64,000 bases of DNA from Calothrix membranacea FACHB-236. Lineage in GTDB: Bacteria; Cyanobacteriota; Cyanobacteriia; Cyanobacteriales; Nostocaceae. A program made the translations under genes and the position numbers. Shown here piece after piece: positions 24,821 through 36,767 of the stretch; the first letter of the stretch is position 1, and every line of letters begins with the position of its first letter. The stretch is from the NCBI RefSeq assembly GCF_014696315.1, contig NZ_JACJPX010000010.1, positions 62,001-126,000 on the forward strand, read 5' to 3'. The notes under the pieces are model-generated. The model was not told the DNA's origin, did no database searches, and worked only from the letters and a program-made list of their open reading frames with translations.

Positions 24821-25627
24821 AACTTGTTTCTGATAGGGGTAGGATGCAGTTCAGGTTGATCACCTTAGCCTGCAAATGCATGGCTCATACTAAAGAACAT
24901 TGTGACAGGAGTTACCAGAGTGCGATCGCATTTTTTGCATTTATTTGGTACCAGATTGCAACCAGGGGTTAAGTGCTGAGGGCTATCAAGATGTGATTGA
25001 TCAGATAACTGTCTAGCTTAAACAAGCTCGAGTATATGGGAATAACTCATCGCATCAGACATTAAACAAAAAATAATTATCATTCCTGCTTTTGAACTAT
25101 TTCATCATCCCTATTGATTAGAGAAAACTTTTTTTAATCCACATTGTACTCGTCTTGTGTGTTTTTGATTATCAAATTATGATTATCATGATTTGATAAT
25201 CAGACTAATATCATTTATTCAATTTTTAATTGCTAAGAAGATTTGCAAATTAATACTTTTATTAAATTTTTCTCATCTATTTTTTTGATTTCATAAATAC
25301 ATTCAAATAACAGTATTAAAAAATACATTTTTAACTTGGCTTGTGAAATTTTTTATGTAAGTGATTACTTAACATTAATCACTTGATAACTGCTAGATAA
25401 CTCTTCACCGATTAACTGTTTGTAAATATTTTTTAGCGCTATTTAAAAAGCTTGCATGACACCTAATCTTTCGCCAGTGTTTTTTAAGCTTGCAAGCTTG
25501 AAGATGAAAAATATTTCAATCATCTGCCCAAATGATTAACAGTTCAATATTTGGGAAATGCCAGAGATTTCTCAATATTGAAAATCAAAAAAACAGGCAA
25601 CATTTATTGGGAGTGAAGCAGACAACT
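24821..25627. other. AT-rich spacer with operator-like repeats
   Basis: Between glcD and the large kinase-cyclase gene, transcribed divergently. It holds a triple TGATWATCA array (25166-25202), a perfect 14-bp palindrome AAGCTTGCAAGCTT (25486-25499) with a related AAGCTTGCA at 25448, and no supported gene. Confidence 0.5.
25166..25202. promoter_or_regulatory. Three TGATWATCA sites at exact 14-bp spacing
   Basis: TGATTATCA at 25166, TGATTATCA at 25180 and TGATAATCA at 25194. The outer sites extend to 12-bp perfect inverted arms (TGATTATCAAAT and ATTTGATAATCA). The pattern resembles Fur-type boxes, which are arrays of short AT-rich dyads, but identity of the regulator is not shown. It lies about 430 bp before the large kinase-cyclase gene. 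Confidence 0.55.
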
Positions 25628-28600
25628 ATGATTACAGTTTCAGGTTATCAAATTATAGAAACTATTTATGTAGGGTCAAAAACTGTTATTTATCGCGGCT
25701 TTAGAGGTTGGGATAAACAACCAATCATTGTAAAAGTAGTTAATAAAGACTATCCCACTCTTGCTGATATAGCCAGATTGAAGCATGAATATGACATCAC
25801 CCAAATGCTGAATATGACAGGAATTGTCAAGTCTTATTGCTTGAAAAATACTAATGGCTCTTTAGCATTGATTTTGGAAGATTTTGGGGGAGAATCGCTA
25901 TATAAATTTATTCAGACAAAACCTCTAACAATTCAGGAATTTTTGACGATAGCTATTAAATTGGCTGATATTCTCGGTGAATTATCTAAAAAACGGATTA
26001 TCCATCAAGATATTAAGCCCCACAATATTATTATTAACTCGCAAACAGACGAGGTAAAAATTACAGATTTTGCGATCGCTTCCCGTGTTTCTAGAGAAAC
26101 CCAGTTCATCTGTAATCTCAATCGCTTGGAAGGGACATTAGCTTATATGTCACCGGAGCAAACAGGGAGGATGAATAGATCAATAGACTATCGGACTGAC
26201 TTTTACTCTTTGGGTGTCACCTTTTATGAAATGCTCACCCAGCATTTGCCTTTTGAAACTAAGGATGCAATGGAGTTGGTTCATTGTCATATTGCAAAAC
26301 AACCACTACCACCTCACGAATTTAATTCAGCTATTCCCGAAGCAATTTCAGATATTATCTTAAAGTTGTTAGCAAAAACGCCTGAAGAAAGATATCAAAG
26401 TAGCTATGGATTGAGAGTGGATTTACAAAAATGCCTAACTGAATTTTGCGAAACTAATCGAATTTCATCCTTCTCATTAGGACAGCAAGATATTTCGCCA
26501 ATCTTTCAAATTCCCCAAAAATTATATGGTAGAGATAAAGAAATTGCCACATTAGTAACTGCTTGCGAACGAGTACTAGGGGTAAATCGAGAAAATGTAT
26601 GCTTGCATTCCCCATCTGGATATTCAGAAATGATGATGGTATCTGGTTATTCTGGTATCGGCAAATCAGCATTAGTACAAGAAGTTTATCAACCAATTAC
26701 CAAGGGAAAAGGGTACTTTATTGCTGGTAAATGTGACCAATTGCAGAGGAATATTCCCTATGCTGCCATCATTCAAGCTTTTCAAAAGTTAATTCGTCAG
26801 TTATTGACAGAATCTGATGCTCAAATTGCAGCCTGGCGGGAAAAAATTTTAGCTGCTTTATCAACTAATTGCCAGGTGATTATTAATGTAATTCCTGAAA
26901 TCGAACTAATTGTAGGTCAACAGCCTGCTGTGCCCGAACTAGGGCTAGTAGAATCGCAAAATCGCTTTAATAGGGTCTTGCAAAACTTCATCCATATATT
27001 TAGTAACTCTGAACACCCCTTAGTAATTTTTTTAGATGATTTACAATGGGCGGATTCTGCTTCCCTAAAACTGATCAAATCGTTGATGACAGAAGCCGAT
27101 AGTCATTATTTATTTCTTATAGGTGCTTATAGAGATAAAGAAGTTAATGCTACTCATCCATTAACGTTGATATTAGCAGATATTCAGAAACAAAATCATC
27201 ATACAAATTGTGCTAAAAAGCTTCTGCCTAAACTCAACCATATCTCTCTTTCTCCTTTAAATTTGACTCATGTTATCCAGTTAATTGCAGAGACTCTACA
27301 CTGCGATCGCTCAAGAGCAATGCCATTAGCAGAACTTGTAATTGAGAAAACTCATGGCAATCCTTTTTTTGTGAATGAATTCTTGAAATCCTTATACACC
27401 CAAGAACTACTAGAATTTGATTTTGATCTGGGAGTATGGCAGTGGAATATTGCAGATATTCAAGCTACACCCATTACAAATAATGTTGTTGAGCTAATGG
27501 CAGATAAAATTCAAAGACTCTCTGCTCAAACACAACAAATTTTAAAGCTAGCCGCTTGTATTGGGCATCAATTTGATTTGCAAACACTATCAATTGTGTA
27601 TAAAAAAACTGCGATCGCCACGGCTACTGATTTATGGGAAGCAATTGAGTCAGGGCTAATTCTGCCCTTGGGAAATGAGGATCGGCTGCTGAGGGCTGAG
27701 GACTGGATCAAGCAGGAGACAGGAGCAGAGTCAAAATTTGCCGTTTCTCATCTCCCAGCTTTGATAGCTTACAAATTCTTGCACGATCGCGTACAGCAAG
27801 CTGCTTATTGCTTAATTCCCGAAGACCAAAAGCAAATAGTACATCTACAAGTAGGGCAACTACTGCTCAAAAATAATCAATGTACACGAGAGGAAAAGAT
27901 TTTTGATATTGTTAATCAACTCAATTTTGGGACGCAATTAATTACTAATCAATCAGAAAAGTATGAATTGGCAGAATTAAATCTCTGTGCTGGTAAAAAA
28001 TCTAAACTATCTGCTGCCTATAATTCGGCAATGAATTATTTGCGGAATGGCATGAAGCTTTTAGGAGATTGTAGCTGGCAAGAGCAGTATGAATTGACAC
28101 TAGCACTTTATCAAGAAGCTGTAGAAGCAGCCTACATTAATGGCGAGTTTGTAGAAATGGATCGTTATATTCAAATAGTTTTACAACAAGCAAAAACTGT
28201 GCTTGACAAAGTAAAAGTGTATGAAATTAAAATCCAATTTTGTGCTGCTCGCAATAAGATGCAAGGCACAATAGAAACAACCTTAGAAATTTTGGATTTA
28301 TTAGAAATTAGGTTTCCTAAAAATCCTAGTAAATTAGATGTTCAACAGAGCTATAGAGAAACAAAATATGCATTGGCTGGCAAAGAACCTCTAGATTTAC
28401 TTAACCTGCCAGAAATGACAGATCCCTATAAAATAGCCGCTCTCCGGCTGATGTCAAATGTGACTATCAGTGCTTATAATACAGCACCTCTAATTTTTCA
28501 ATTGATTACTCTGCAACAAGTGAAGCTATTAGTTCAGTATGGTAATTCTGCAGTTGCGGCTTCATCTTATGCTTGGTATGGCTTATTTTTGTCCGGTATT

Positions 28601-31324
28601 GTCGATGATATTGATACAGGTTATGAGTTTGGTCAACTGGCATTAAAGATTTTAGATAAATTCGATGCTAAACAATTCCAAGCTAAGACTTTTTTTGCCT
28701 TTAACATCTTTATTATGCCTTGGAAAGTGCATATCAAAGAAACACTAAATTCCTTACTTAGCAGTTATCAAATTGGTATGGAAATGGCGGATTTTGAATA
28801 TGCTGCCCGAGCTGCTTTACATTATGGTTGCCATTCTTATCTAGTAGGTAATTCATTGGTAGAAACTGAACAAGAGATGTCAAAATACAGCAATTTAATG
28901 CTGGAGTTAAAACAGGAGTCTTTACTTTGCAAAAATGAGATAATTCGTCGCTCTATTTTAAAATTACTTGACAGATTTGAACCAACACTTGGTTGTAATT
29001 GTGGAGATTTTAATGATGAAAAACTTCTGAAGTTTTTGCTAGAAGCCAACCTGGGTAATACAATTTTTATCTTGGCCATTAATAGACTCATAGTTAGTTA
29101 CTTACTACAAGACTTTCCGCTAGTAAATCGGTACGCTGTGCTAGCAGAAAAGTACATAGATAGCGGATGTGCTTTTATTCTCGGAGCTGTATTTAATTTT
29201 TATGATTCTTTATATCAATTAGCTATCTATGCAGATGCCGAAAGTGATGAAAAAATCCAGATTTTAGAGAAAGTCCATACTAACCAACAAAAAATGCAAA
29301 TCTGGTCACACCATGCACCAATGAATTTCTTACACAAGTTTCATTTAGTGGCAGCAGAAAGGCATCGAGTTTTGGGTGAAGATATTCAGGCAATGAACAA
29401 TTACAATCTTGCCATAGAATTGGCTAAAGAGCATGAATATGTACAAGAAGAAGCCTTAGCCAATGAATTAGCAGCCAAATTTTATTTAACAAAAGGCATG
29501 ACTAAAATTGCCCAACTTCACATGATGGATGCCCATTATTGTTATCAGCAATGGGGAGCGATCGCAAAAGTCAGACAGCTAGAAGATACCTATCCCCATC
29601 TGCTTATACGGCAATCTAGTAGTATTGAAAAAGTGCGTACCAGCGTCATTCAAACTCTCAATCGTCTGACAACTTCATCAACTTCTTCTAGCAGTGATAG
29701 TGGTGTTTCCGAAGCACTGGATTTGGCAACTGTGATTAAAGCTTCCCAAGCGATCGCAGAGGAAATTGTCTTGGAGAATTTGCTGGCAAAATTAATGGCG
29801 ATCGTTATTGAAAATGCTGGAGCAACTAAAGGTTTTTTAATTCTCTGCCAAAATGGTGAATTGTGGATTAAAGCTGCTAAAGAGTTAGGTAGCGATACTG
29901 TCGAATTTATGCAATCATTGCTAGTGGATAATAGCGATTTACTACCAACAATAATCGTTAATTATGTGGCTAGAACTCAGTTCGATGTCGTACTTGCCAA
30001 TGCTACTTGTGAAGGGCTATTTATTAAAGATATTTTTATTCAAGCAAATCAACCACAATCAATTCTTTGTACTCCAATCGTCAACCAAGGCAAACTTCTT
30101 GGGTTGCTGTATTTAGAAAACCACTTAACTACAGATGCGTTTACAGACAATCACCTGGAAGTTTTGAAAATTCTATCTTCTCAAGCTGCTATTTCGATTG
30201 AAAACGCACTACTTTATCAAACTATGGAACAAAAAGTGCAGGAACGCACTGCCCAATTGGCTCAAGCCAATATGGATTTAGAAAAACGGAATTTATTGAT
30301 TCGTCAAGTGTTTGGACGTTATTTGAGTGATGATATTGTAGCCAATTTGCTAGAAAGCCCAGAAAGATTGAAACTTGGCGGTGATAGACGAAAAATGACT
30401 ATCCTGACTTCTGATTTAAGAGGATTTACAGCCATATCAGAACGCTGGCAACCAGAAGAAGTAATTAATATCCTCAACATCTATTTTGAATACATGGCAG
30501 ATGTCATTACCAAGTATCAGGGAAGTATTAATGAGTTCATGGGTGATGGAATTTTAGTTCTATTTGGTGCTCCCAAACCCAAAGAAGATGATGCGGCAAG
30601 ATCTGTAGCTTGTGCTTGTGCGATGCAGTTAGCAATGAATGCTGTAAATGAAAAGTTAAAAAAATTAAATTTCCCGCAACTAGATATGGGTATTGGTATC
30701 AACACGGGTTTGGTAATTTTGGGAAATATTGGCTCAGAGAAACGAACTAAGTACGGTATTGTCGGCAGCCAAGTAAATCTAGCGTACCGGATTGAATCTT
30801 ACAGTCTAGGGGGTGAGATTCTGATTTCAGAACAAACATTACAAGAAGTCGGCTCTATTGTCAGAATCAATGGGCAAAAGCAGGTACATCCTAAAGGAGT
30901 GAAACAACTAATTACTATTTACAATGTTGACGGTATTGGCAAACCATACAACCTTTTTCTACCCAAAGAAGAAGAGATATTCTTCAATCTGACTGAAATC
31001 ATCCCCATCCAGTACGCCATGATTGAGGAAAAGCATATTAATGAAACTATGTTTCAGGGAAGTGTAATCCAAATCTCAGCAAAGGGAGCTAAAGTCTACT
31101 GTGAGAATCTATCTGAGGGTTGTTTACCGCCTGCACAAACCAACATTAAACTCAACTTATTAGTACCAAATATTCCAGCAGAACTACAAGAAGATATATA
31201 TGCTAAAGTATCGGAAAAATTAGCAGATTCTAGGAGTTTTTATCTTCATTTTTCTAGAAAATCTCTAGCTTTAGAGATGATGCGTTGGGCGAAATTTAAG
31301 TCAAAAAATCTGCTTGTTTTTTAG
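25628..31324 (+). CDS. Ser/Thr kinase - ATPase - GAF - nucleotide cyclase multidomain protein
   Basis: ATG 25628 (MITVSGYQIIETIY) fits the family start; the frame extends to ATG 25532. Domains in order: Hanks-type kinase (to about nt 26450; HQDIKPHN catalytic loop present, DFA in place of DFG, glycine loop poor), a STAND/AAA ATPase (Walker A GYSGIGKSAL near nt 26645, Walker B IFLDDLQWAD near nt 27035), a long helical-repeat region (to about 29600), a GAF domain (about 29740-30220), a coiled coil, and a class III cyclase domain (about 30390-30940) with both metal-binding Asp residues (TSDLRGFT, GDGILVLFG) and the transition-state Asn/Arg (VNLAYRIE). A PilZ-like C-terminus follows. The layout matches HstK-type proteins but with a cyclase instead of a histidine kinase. 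The base-selecting Lys of adenylate cyclases is Glu here. Confidence 0.88.
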   Translation: MITVSGYQIIETIYVGSKTVIYRGFRGWDKQPIIVKVVNKDYPTLADIARLKHEYDITQMLNMTGIVKSYCLKNTNGSLALILEDFGGESLYKFIQTKPLTIQEFLTIAIKLADILGELSKKRIIHQDIKPHNIIINSQTDEVKITDFAIASRVSRETQFICNLNRLEGTLAYMSPEQTGRMNRSIDYRTDFYSLGVTFYEMLTQHLPFETKDAMELVHCHIAKQPLPPHEFNSAIPEAISDIILKLLAKTPEERYQSSYGLRVDLQKCLTEFCETNRISSFSLGQQDISPIFQIPQKLYGRDKEIATLVTACERVLGVNRENVCLHSPSGYSEMMMVSGYSGIGKSALVQEVYQPITKGKGYFIAGKCDQLQRNIPYAAIIQAFQKLIRQLLTESDAQIAAWREKILAALSTNCQVIINVIPEIELIVGQQPAVPELGLVESQNRFNRVLQNFIHIFSNSEHPLVIFLDDLQWADSASLKLIKSLMTEADSHYLFLIGAYRDKEVNATHPLTLILADIQKQNHHTNCAKKLLPKLNHISLSPLNLTHVIQLIAETLHCDRSRAMPLAELVIEKTHGNPFFVNEFLKSLYTQELLEFDFDLGVWQWNIADIQATPITNNVVELMADKIQRLSAQTQQILKLAACIGHQFDLQTLSIVYKKTAIATATDLWEAIESGLILPLGNEDRLLRAEDWIKQETGAESKFAVSHLPALIAYKFLHDRVQQAAYCLIPEDQKQIVHLQVGQLLLKNNQCTREEKIFDIVNQLNFGTQLITNQSEKYELAELNLCAGKKSKLSAAYNSAMNYLRNGMKLLGDCSWQEQYELTLALYQEAVEAAYINGEFVEMDRYIQIVLQQAKTVLDKVKVYEIKIQFCAARNKMQGTIETTLEILDLLEIRFPKNPSKLDVQQSYRETKYALAGKEPLDLLNLPEMTDPYKIAALRLMSNVTISAYNTAPLIFQLITLQQVKLLVQYGNSAVAASSYAWYGLFLSGIVDDIDTGYEFGQLALKILDKFDAKQFQAKTFFAFNIFIMPWKVHIKETLNSLLSSYQIGMEMADFEYAARAALHYGCHSYLVGNSLVETEQEMSKYSNLMLELKQESLLCKNEIIRRSILKLLDRFEPTLGCNCGDFNDEKLLKFLLEANLGNTIFILAINRLIVSYLLQDFPLVNRYAVLAEKYIDSGCAFILGAVFNFYDSLYQLAIYADAESDEKIQILEKVHTNQQKMQIWSHHAPMNFLHKFHLVAAERHRVLGEDIQAMNNYNLAIELAKEHEYVQEEALANELAAKFYLTKGMTKIAQLHMMDAHYCYQQWGAIAKVRQLEDTYPHLLIRQSSSIEKVRTSVIQTLNRLTTSSTSSSSDSGVSEALDLATVIKASQAIAEEIVLENLLAKLMAIVIENAGATKGFLILCQNGELWIKAAKELGSDTVEFMQSLLVDNSDLLPTIIVNYVARTQFDVVLANATCEGLFIKDIFIQANQPQSILCTPIVNQGKLLGLLYLENHLTTDAFTDNHLEVLKILSSQAAISIENALLYQTMEQKVQERTAQLAQANMDLEKRNLLIRQVFGRYLSDDIVANLLESPERLKLGGDRRKMTILTSDLRGFTAISERWQPEEVINILNIYFEYMADVITKYQGSINEFMGDGILVLFGAPKPKEDDAARSVACACAMQLAMNAVNEKLKKLNFPQLDMGIGINTGLVILGNIGSEKRTKYGIVGSQVNLAYRIESYSLGGEILISEQTLQEVGSIVRINGQKQVHPKGVKQLITIYNVDGIGKPYNLFLPKEEEIFFNLTEIIPIQYAMIEEKHINETMFQGSVIQISAKGAKVYCENLSEGCLPPAQTNIKLNLLVPNIPAELQEDIYAKVSEKLADSRSFYLHFSRKSLALEMMRWAKFKSKNLLVF

Positions 31325-31557
31325 CTCAATTAACTAAACTATAAATCACACTGGCAATTATCAGCTTTGCAGATATTTATCAAAGAATAGAAAACTTCAC
31401 ATTCGTAGATATTGCCAGAAAAAAATACAAATACAGTAGTTAGCAGTTTTAGCAACTAAATGTAGATAAACTATATATAATTTATCTACAATGTTTCTTG
31501 AGATATATTAATAGTTTGTGAAAAAATAAAGTAATAATATATTACTCAAATTGGGTG

Positions 31558-33420
31558 ATGAATACGTTTATTTCTCGCGTATGGCGCTTTTTCCTCAGTC
31601 TGCTTTTTAAACAAACTGTTTTGATTCTTCTGCTCTTATTCTCCATTGGAGTGGGTGTAGCGTTAGCTAATATGTCTAGTCTTTCGACTAGCCTCATAAA
31701 ATCCCAAGCGCTGATGAATGCCGAATTGCAAGCAAAATCAATTATTGATGCTTGGAACCTTTATAGTAGTGCAGGTGCCGATCGCGCTAGAAAAGTTAAG
31801 GGAATTAGCATTATCCACAACTACCTGATCAAAGAAGGTGCAATTCCTCCGCCTGCAACTTACGCCATTGAACTCGGAAAAAACATCAGCGAACAAAAGG
31901 CTGGGATGGCAGTCCGGTTATACAGCGATTATCCATATCCCTGGCGAAAAGCCGAAGGTGGCCCCAGAGATGAGTTTGAGAAACAGGCACTTACCTACCT
32001 GAGACAACATCCTGAAGAGAACAATTTTTCTCGTCTTGAGAAAAAAGATGGTCGTAGTTTATGGCGATATGGCCAATCTGTACGCATGGAGGCTAGCTGC
32101 GTCGCTTGTCACGACAGCGATCCTAATAGTCCAAAACGCGACTGGCAAGTAGGAGACGTGCGGGGAGTTTTGGCGATTACTCAATCTCTAGATAGCTTTA
32201 CAGAAAAAACTAATAAAAGTTTACAAACGACATTTGTGATGTTGGGAGGATTATCTGTACTAGGACTTACTGGGTTAACTTTGGTTATTAGTAGGTTGCG
32301 CCAAACAGCTAGCGAATTAGAAGTGCGTGTCACAGAACGCACGGCTGATTTAGCTCAAGCTAATACAGATTTAGAAAAAAGAAATTCCCTAATTCGGCAA
32401 GTGTTTGGCCGTTATCTCAGTAATGAAATTGTCGCCAACTTGTTAGATAGTCCTGAAGGATTGAAACTGGGCGGTGAAAGGCGGAGAATCACGATCCTGA
32501 CTTCTGATTTAAGAGGATTTACAGCCATCTCCGAGCGATCGCAACCAGAAGAAGTGATCACAATCCTCAACATCTATCTAGAATACATGGCTGATGTCAT
32601 TACTCAGTACCAAGGAACTATTAATGAATTCATGGGTGATGGTATTTTAGTGCTATTTGGCGCGCCTATGCCTAAAGAAGATGATGCTGCTAAGGCGGTA
32701 GCTTGTGCTTGTGCTATGCAATTAGCCATGACTGCTGTTAATGAAAGGCTACAAAATTTAGGTTTTCCTCAACTAGACATGGGAATTGGGATTAACACTG
32801 GACTAGTTATTTTAGGTAATATCGGCTCACAAAAACGCACAAAATATGGTGTCGTTGGTAGTCAGGTAAACCTCACTTACCGGATTGAATCTTACACCAC
32901 AAGTAGCGAAATTCTGATTTCCGATGAGACATTAAAAGCGGCTGGATCAATTGTGCAAGTAAGTGGACATAGACAAGTACAACCAAAAGGAGTAAAACAG
33001 CCAGTTACTGTACACCAAGTTTATGGAATTAGCGGAGATTACAATCTCTTTCTGCCCATAGAAGCAGAAGAATTTTTACCACTCTCAGGCATCATTCCTA
33101 TACAATATGCGTTGTTAGAAGAAAAGCATATTAGCACGACTATATATCAAGGAAGTATAGTTGAATTGTCAGCTAAGGGTGCTAAAATTCGCATGGAAAA
33201 TGCAGCAGGAGTTTCTCCACCACCTGCACAGACTAATATCAAACTTAAATTATTAGTACCAAACATCCCTCCAGAGCTTCAAGAAGATATCTATGCTAAG
33301 GTGTTTGACAAACCCGCAGACAATGGTATTTTTTATCTTCATTTCACTGCTAAACCGCCAGCTATCCAAGCAAGATTAGATGCTATATACCAATCTCTAA
33401 AAGGAGCAGAACAATCATGA
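31558..33420 (+). CDS. DUF3365 haem-sensor nucleotide cyclase
   Basis: ATG 31558 is chosen; a GTG one codon earlier is possible. The 620-residue protein has a transmembrane helix (about 18-38), a DUF3365 (Tll0287-like) extracytoplasmic domain with a C181-x2-C184-H185 c-type haem motif, a second helix (about 225-245), a coiled coil, a class III cyclase catalytic domain and a C-terminal PilZ-like region. Both catalytic Asp (TSDLRGFT, GDGILVLFG) and VNLTYRIE are intact, and INEFMGD has Glu at the purine-selecting site. From the coiled coil onward it is nearly the same as the upstream gene, so the pair arose by duplication and then joined different sensors. A redox, gas or light-linked haem signal is the likely input (inference). 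Confidence 0.88.
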   Translation: MNTFISRVWRFFLSLLFKQTVLILLLLFSIGVGVALANMSSLSTSLIKSQALMNAELQAKSIIDAWNLYSSAGADRARKVKGISIIHNYLIKEGAIPPPATYAIELGKNISEQKAGMAVRLYSDYPYPWRKAEGGPRDEFEKQALTYLRQHPEENNFSRLEKKDGRSLWRYGQSVRMEASCVACHDSDPNSPKRDWQVGDVRGVLAITQSLDSFTEKTNKSLQTTFVMLGGLSVLGLTGLTLVISRLRQTASELEVRVTERTADLAQANTDLEKRNSLIRQVFGRYLSNEIVANLLDSPEGLKLGGERRRITILTSDLRGFTAISERSQPEEVITILNIYLEYMADVITQYQGTINEFMGDGILVLFGAPMPKEDDAAKAVACACAMQLAMTAVNERLQNLGFPQLDMGIGINTGLVILGNIGSQKRTKYGVVGSQVNLTYRIESYTTSSEILISDETLKAAGSIVQVSGHRQVQPKGVKQPVTVHQVYGISGDYNLFLPIEAEEFLPLSGIIPIQYALLEEKHISTTIYQGSIVELSAKGAKIRMENAAGVSPPPAQTNIKLKLLVPNIPPELQEDIYAKVFDKPADNGIFYLHFTAKPPAIQARLDAIYQSLKGAEQS

Positions 33421-33525
33421 ATAAATTTATTTTTTTCATTAATAAATGACATTGTTCTGCCCTGCGATTAATAAATGTTTTATTACGGCTTACAAATTAC
33501 GAATTCCAAATTAGTAATTCTTTTT

Positions 33526-34422
33526 TCATTTGTCAATAAACTCCCCCACACGCTGCAAAACTTTAGCGAATAAATCATGATCATTGGCATCAAACCATTC
33601 AATTTGGGGATAGGCTCGAAACCAAGTACGCTGTCGCTTGGCAAATTGGCGCGTATGTAAAACTATTAATTCTTGAGCTTCCTCTAAAGAAATTTCCCCA
33701 GCCAAATATTGCTTAATTTCTTGATATCCTAAAGTGTTTAATAAAGGTAAATCAGCACCATATTTCTGACAAAGATAATCGACCTCAGCCACTAATCCAT
33801 CGGCGATCATCTGCTCAGTACGCTTATGAATGCGTAAGCGTAACTCGTCAGCAGCGCAATCTAAGCCTATTTGCAAAATTGGGTAATTTGGCGGATTCTC
33901 CCCTTGTTGGTCAGAAATGGGAATTCCCGTCACATAGTATACTTCTAAAGCCCTTAAAGTCCGTACAGGGTCATGGGGATGAATTTTTTGAGCAGCAACA
34001 GGATCAACTTGTTGCAACATAGCGTAAAGTTGATTTTGACCAATTTCTGTGAGTTGCGATCGCAGTTGCAATTGCGGTGCTACTCTAGGAATTTTCATGC
34101 CTTGGACAATGGAACGTATGTATAAACCAGTCCCTCCAACCAACAACAGAGGAGAACTAGCCACAGAAGCAATTAAAGCTTGCGCTTGTTCTTGGTAATC
34201 TGCTACCGTCATCGTGTTTGTCGGCGTGCAGATATCTATTAAATAGTGCGGTACCAATTTTTGTTCCGCTACTGTCGGTTTAGCTGTGCCAATATTAAAC
34301 TCGCGGTACACTTGGCGAGAATCAGCACTGAGAATCACAGTTCCCATCTGCATAGCTAAAGCTAAACCCAAACCCGACTTCCCCGTCGCCGTTGCTCCAC
34401 AAATTACAACTAATTTAGTCAT
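33526..34422 (-). CDS. miaA: tRNA dimethylallyltransferase MiaA
   Basis: ATG 34422 (MTKLVVICGATATGKSG) is the natural start; 24 further codons upstream only translate a heptamer repeat and low-complexity sequence. The P-loop GATATGKS, SADSRQVYREFNIGTAKPT, HYLIDI, LLVGGTGLYIRSIVQG and HPHDPVRTLRALEVY are standard MiaA motifs. The enzyme transfers dimethylallyl to A37 of tRNAs reading UNN codons. The start codon abuts an STRR array (34423-34453), so there is no ordinary ribosome binding site, an odd feature for a conserved gene. Confidence 0.95.
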   Translation of the reverse strand: MTKLVVICGATATGKSGLGLALAMQMGTVILSADSRQVYREFNIGTAKPTVAEQKLVPHYLIDICTPTNTMTVADYQEQAQALIASVASSPLLLVGGTGLYIRSIVQGMKIPRVAPQLQLRSQLTEIGQNQLYAMLQQVDPVAAQKIHPHDPVRTLRALEVYYVTGIPISDQQGENPPNYPILQIGLDCAADELRLRIHKRTEQMIADGLVAEVDYLCQKYGADLPLLNTLGYQEIKQYLAGEISLEEAQELIVLHTRQFAKRQRTWFRAYPQIEWFDANDHDLFAKVLQRVGEFIDK

Positions 34423-34453
34423 TTGGTAATTGGTAATTGGTAATTGGTAATTG
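34423..34453. repeat. STRR heptamer array (TTGGTAA)n next to the miaA start
   Basis: Four full copies of TTGGTAA and a partial one, directly adjoining the miaA ATG. The same heptamer, on the other strand, forms the array at the end of the RES gene (45816-45854). Confidence 0.9.
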
Positions 34454-34640
34454 TTCCCCTTGTCTCCCTTTCCCCTTGTCCCCCTCATCCCCATTACCCA
34501 GTCCCCAATCCCCAGTCCCTAATCATAGGGGTGCAGCCCCTGTATAAACTTCCCACAAAATTGCCCTACAGACGCTAGCAAGGCTGATGTGTTAGAATTT
34601 TGGAGTGATTTGACTTTTTTTAGCCTTTTGGCGATTTTGA

Positions 34641-36602
<1,962 letters not shown>

Positions 36603-36680
36603 TAAGTTGTGGCTTTAATTAGCTCGTCAAGAGTTAAAGTTAGCCGGAATTTGAACTCTTGAGTGGCAAACATAAAAACT

Positions 36681-36715
36681 AAAGTGCAATTTTGTTGATT
36701 AACTTATTGCACTTT
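36681..36715 (+). terminator. Rho-independent terminator candidate downstream of gyrB
   Basis: AAAGTGCAAT (36681-36690) pairs perfectly with ATTGCACTTT (36706-36715) across a 15-nt loop and continues into a short T-run, 80 bp after the gyrB stop. Confidence 0.65.
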
Positions 36716-36746
36716 TCCCATCTCATAGGTTAATCAACTATATTGC

Positions 36747-36767
36747 AAGGCGCGGTAAACGCGCCTT
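36747..36767 (+). terminator. Second hairpin downstream of gyrB
   Basis: AAGGCGCG-GTAAA-CGCGCCTT, an 8-bp GC-rich stem followed by TAT. Probably a back-up terminator. Confidence 0.6.
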
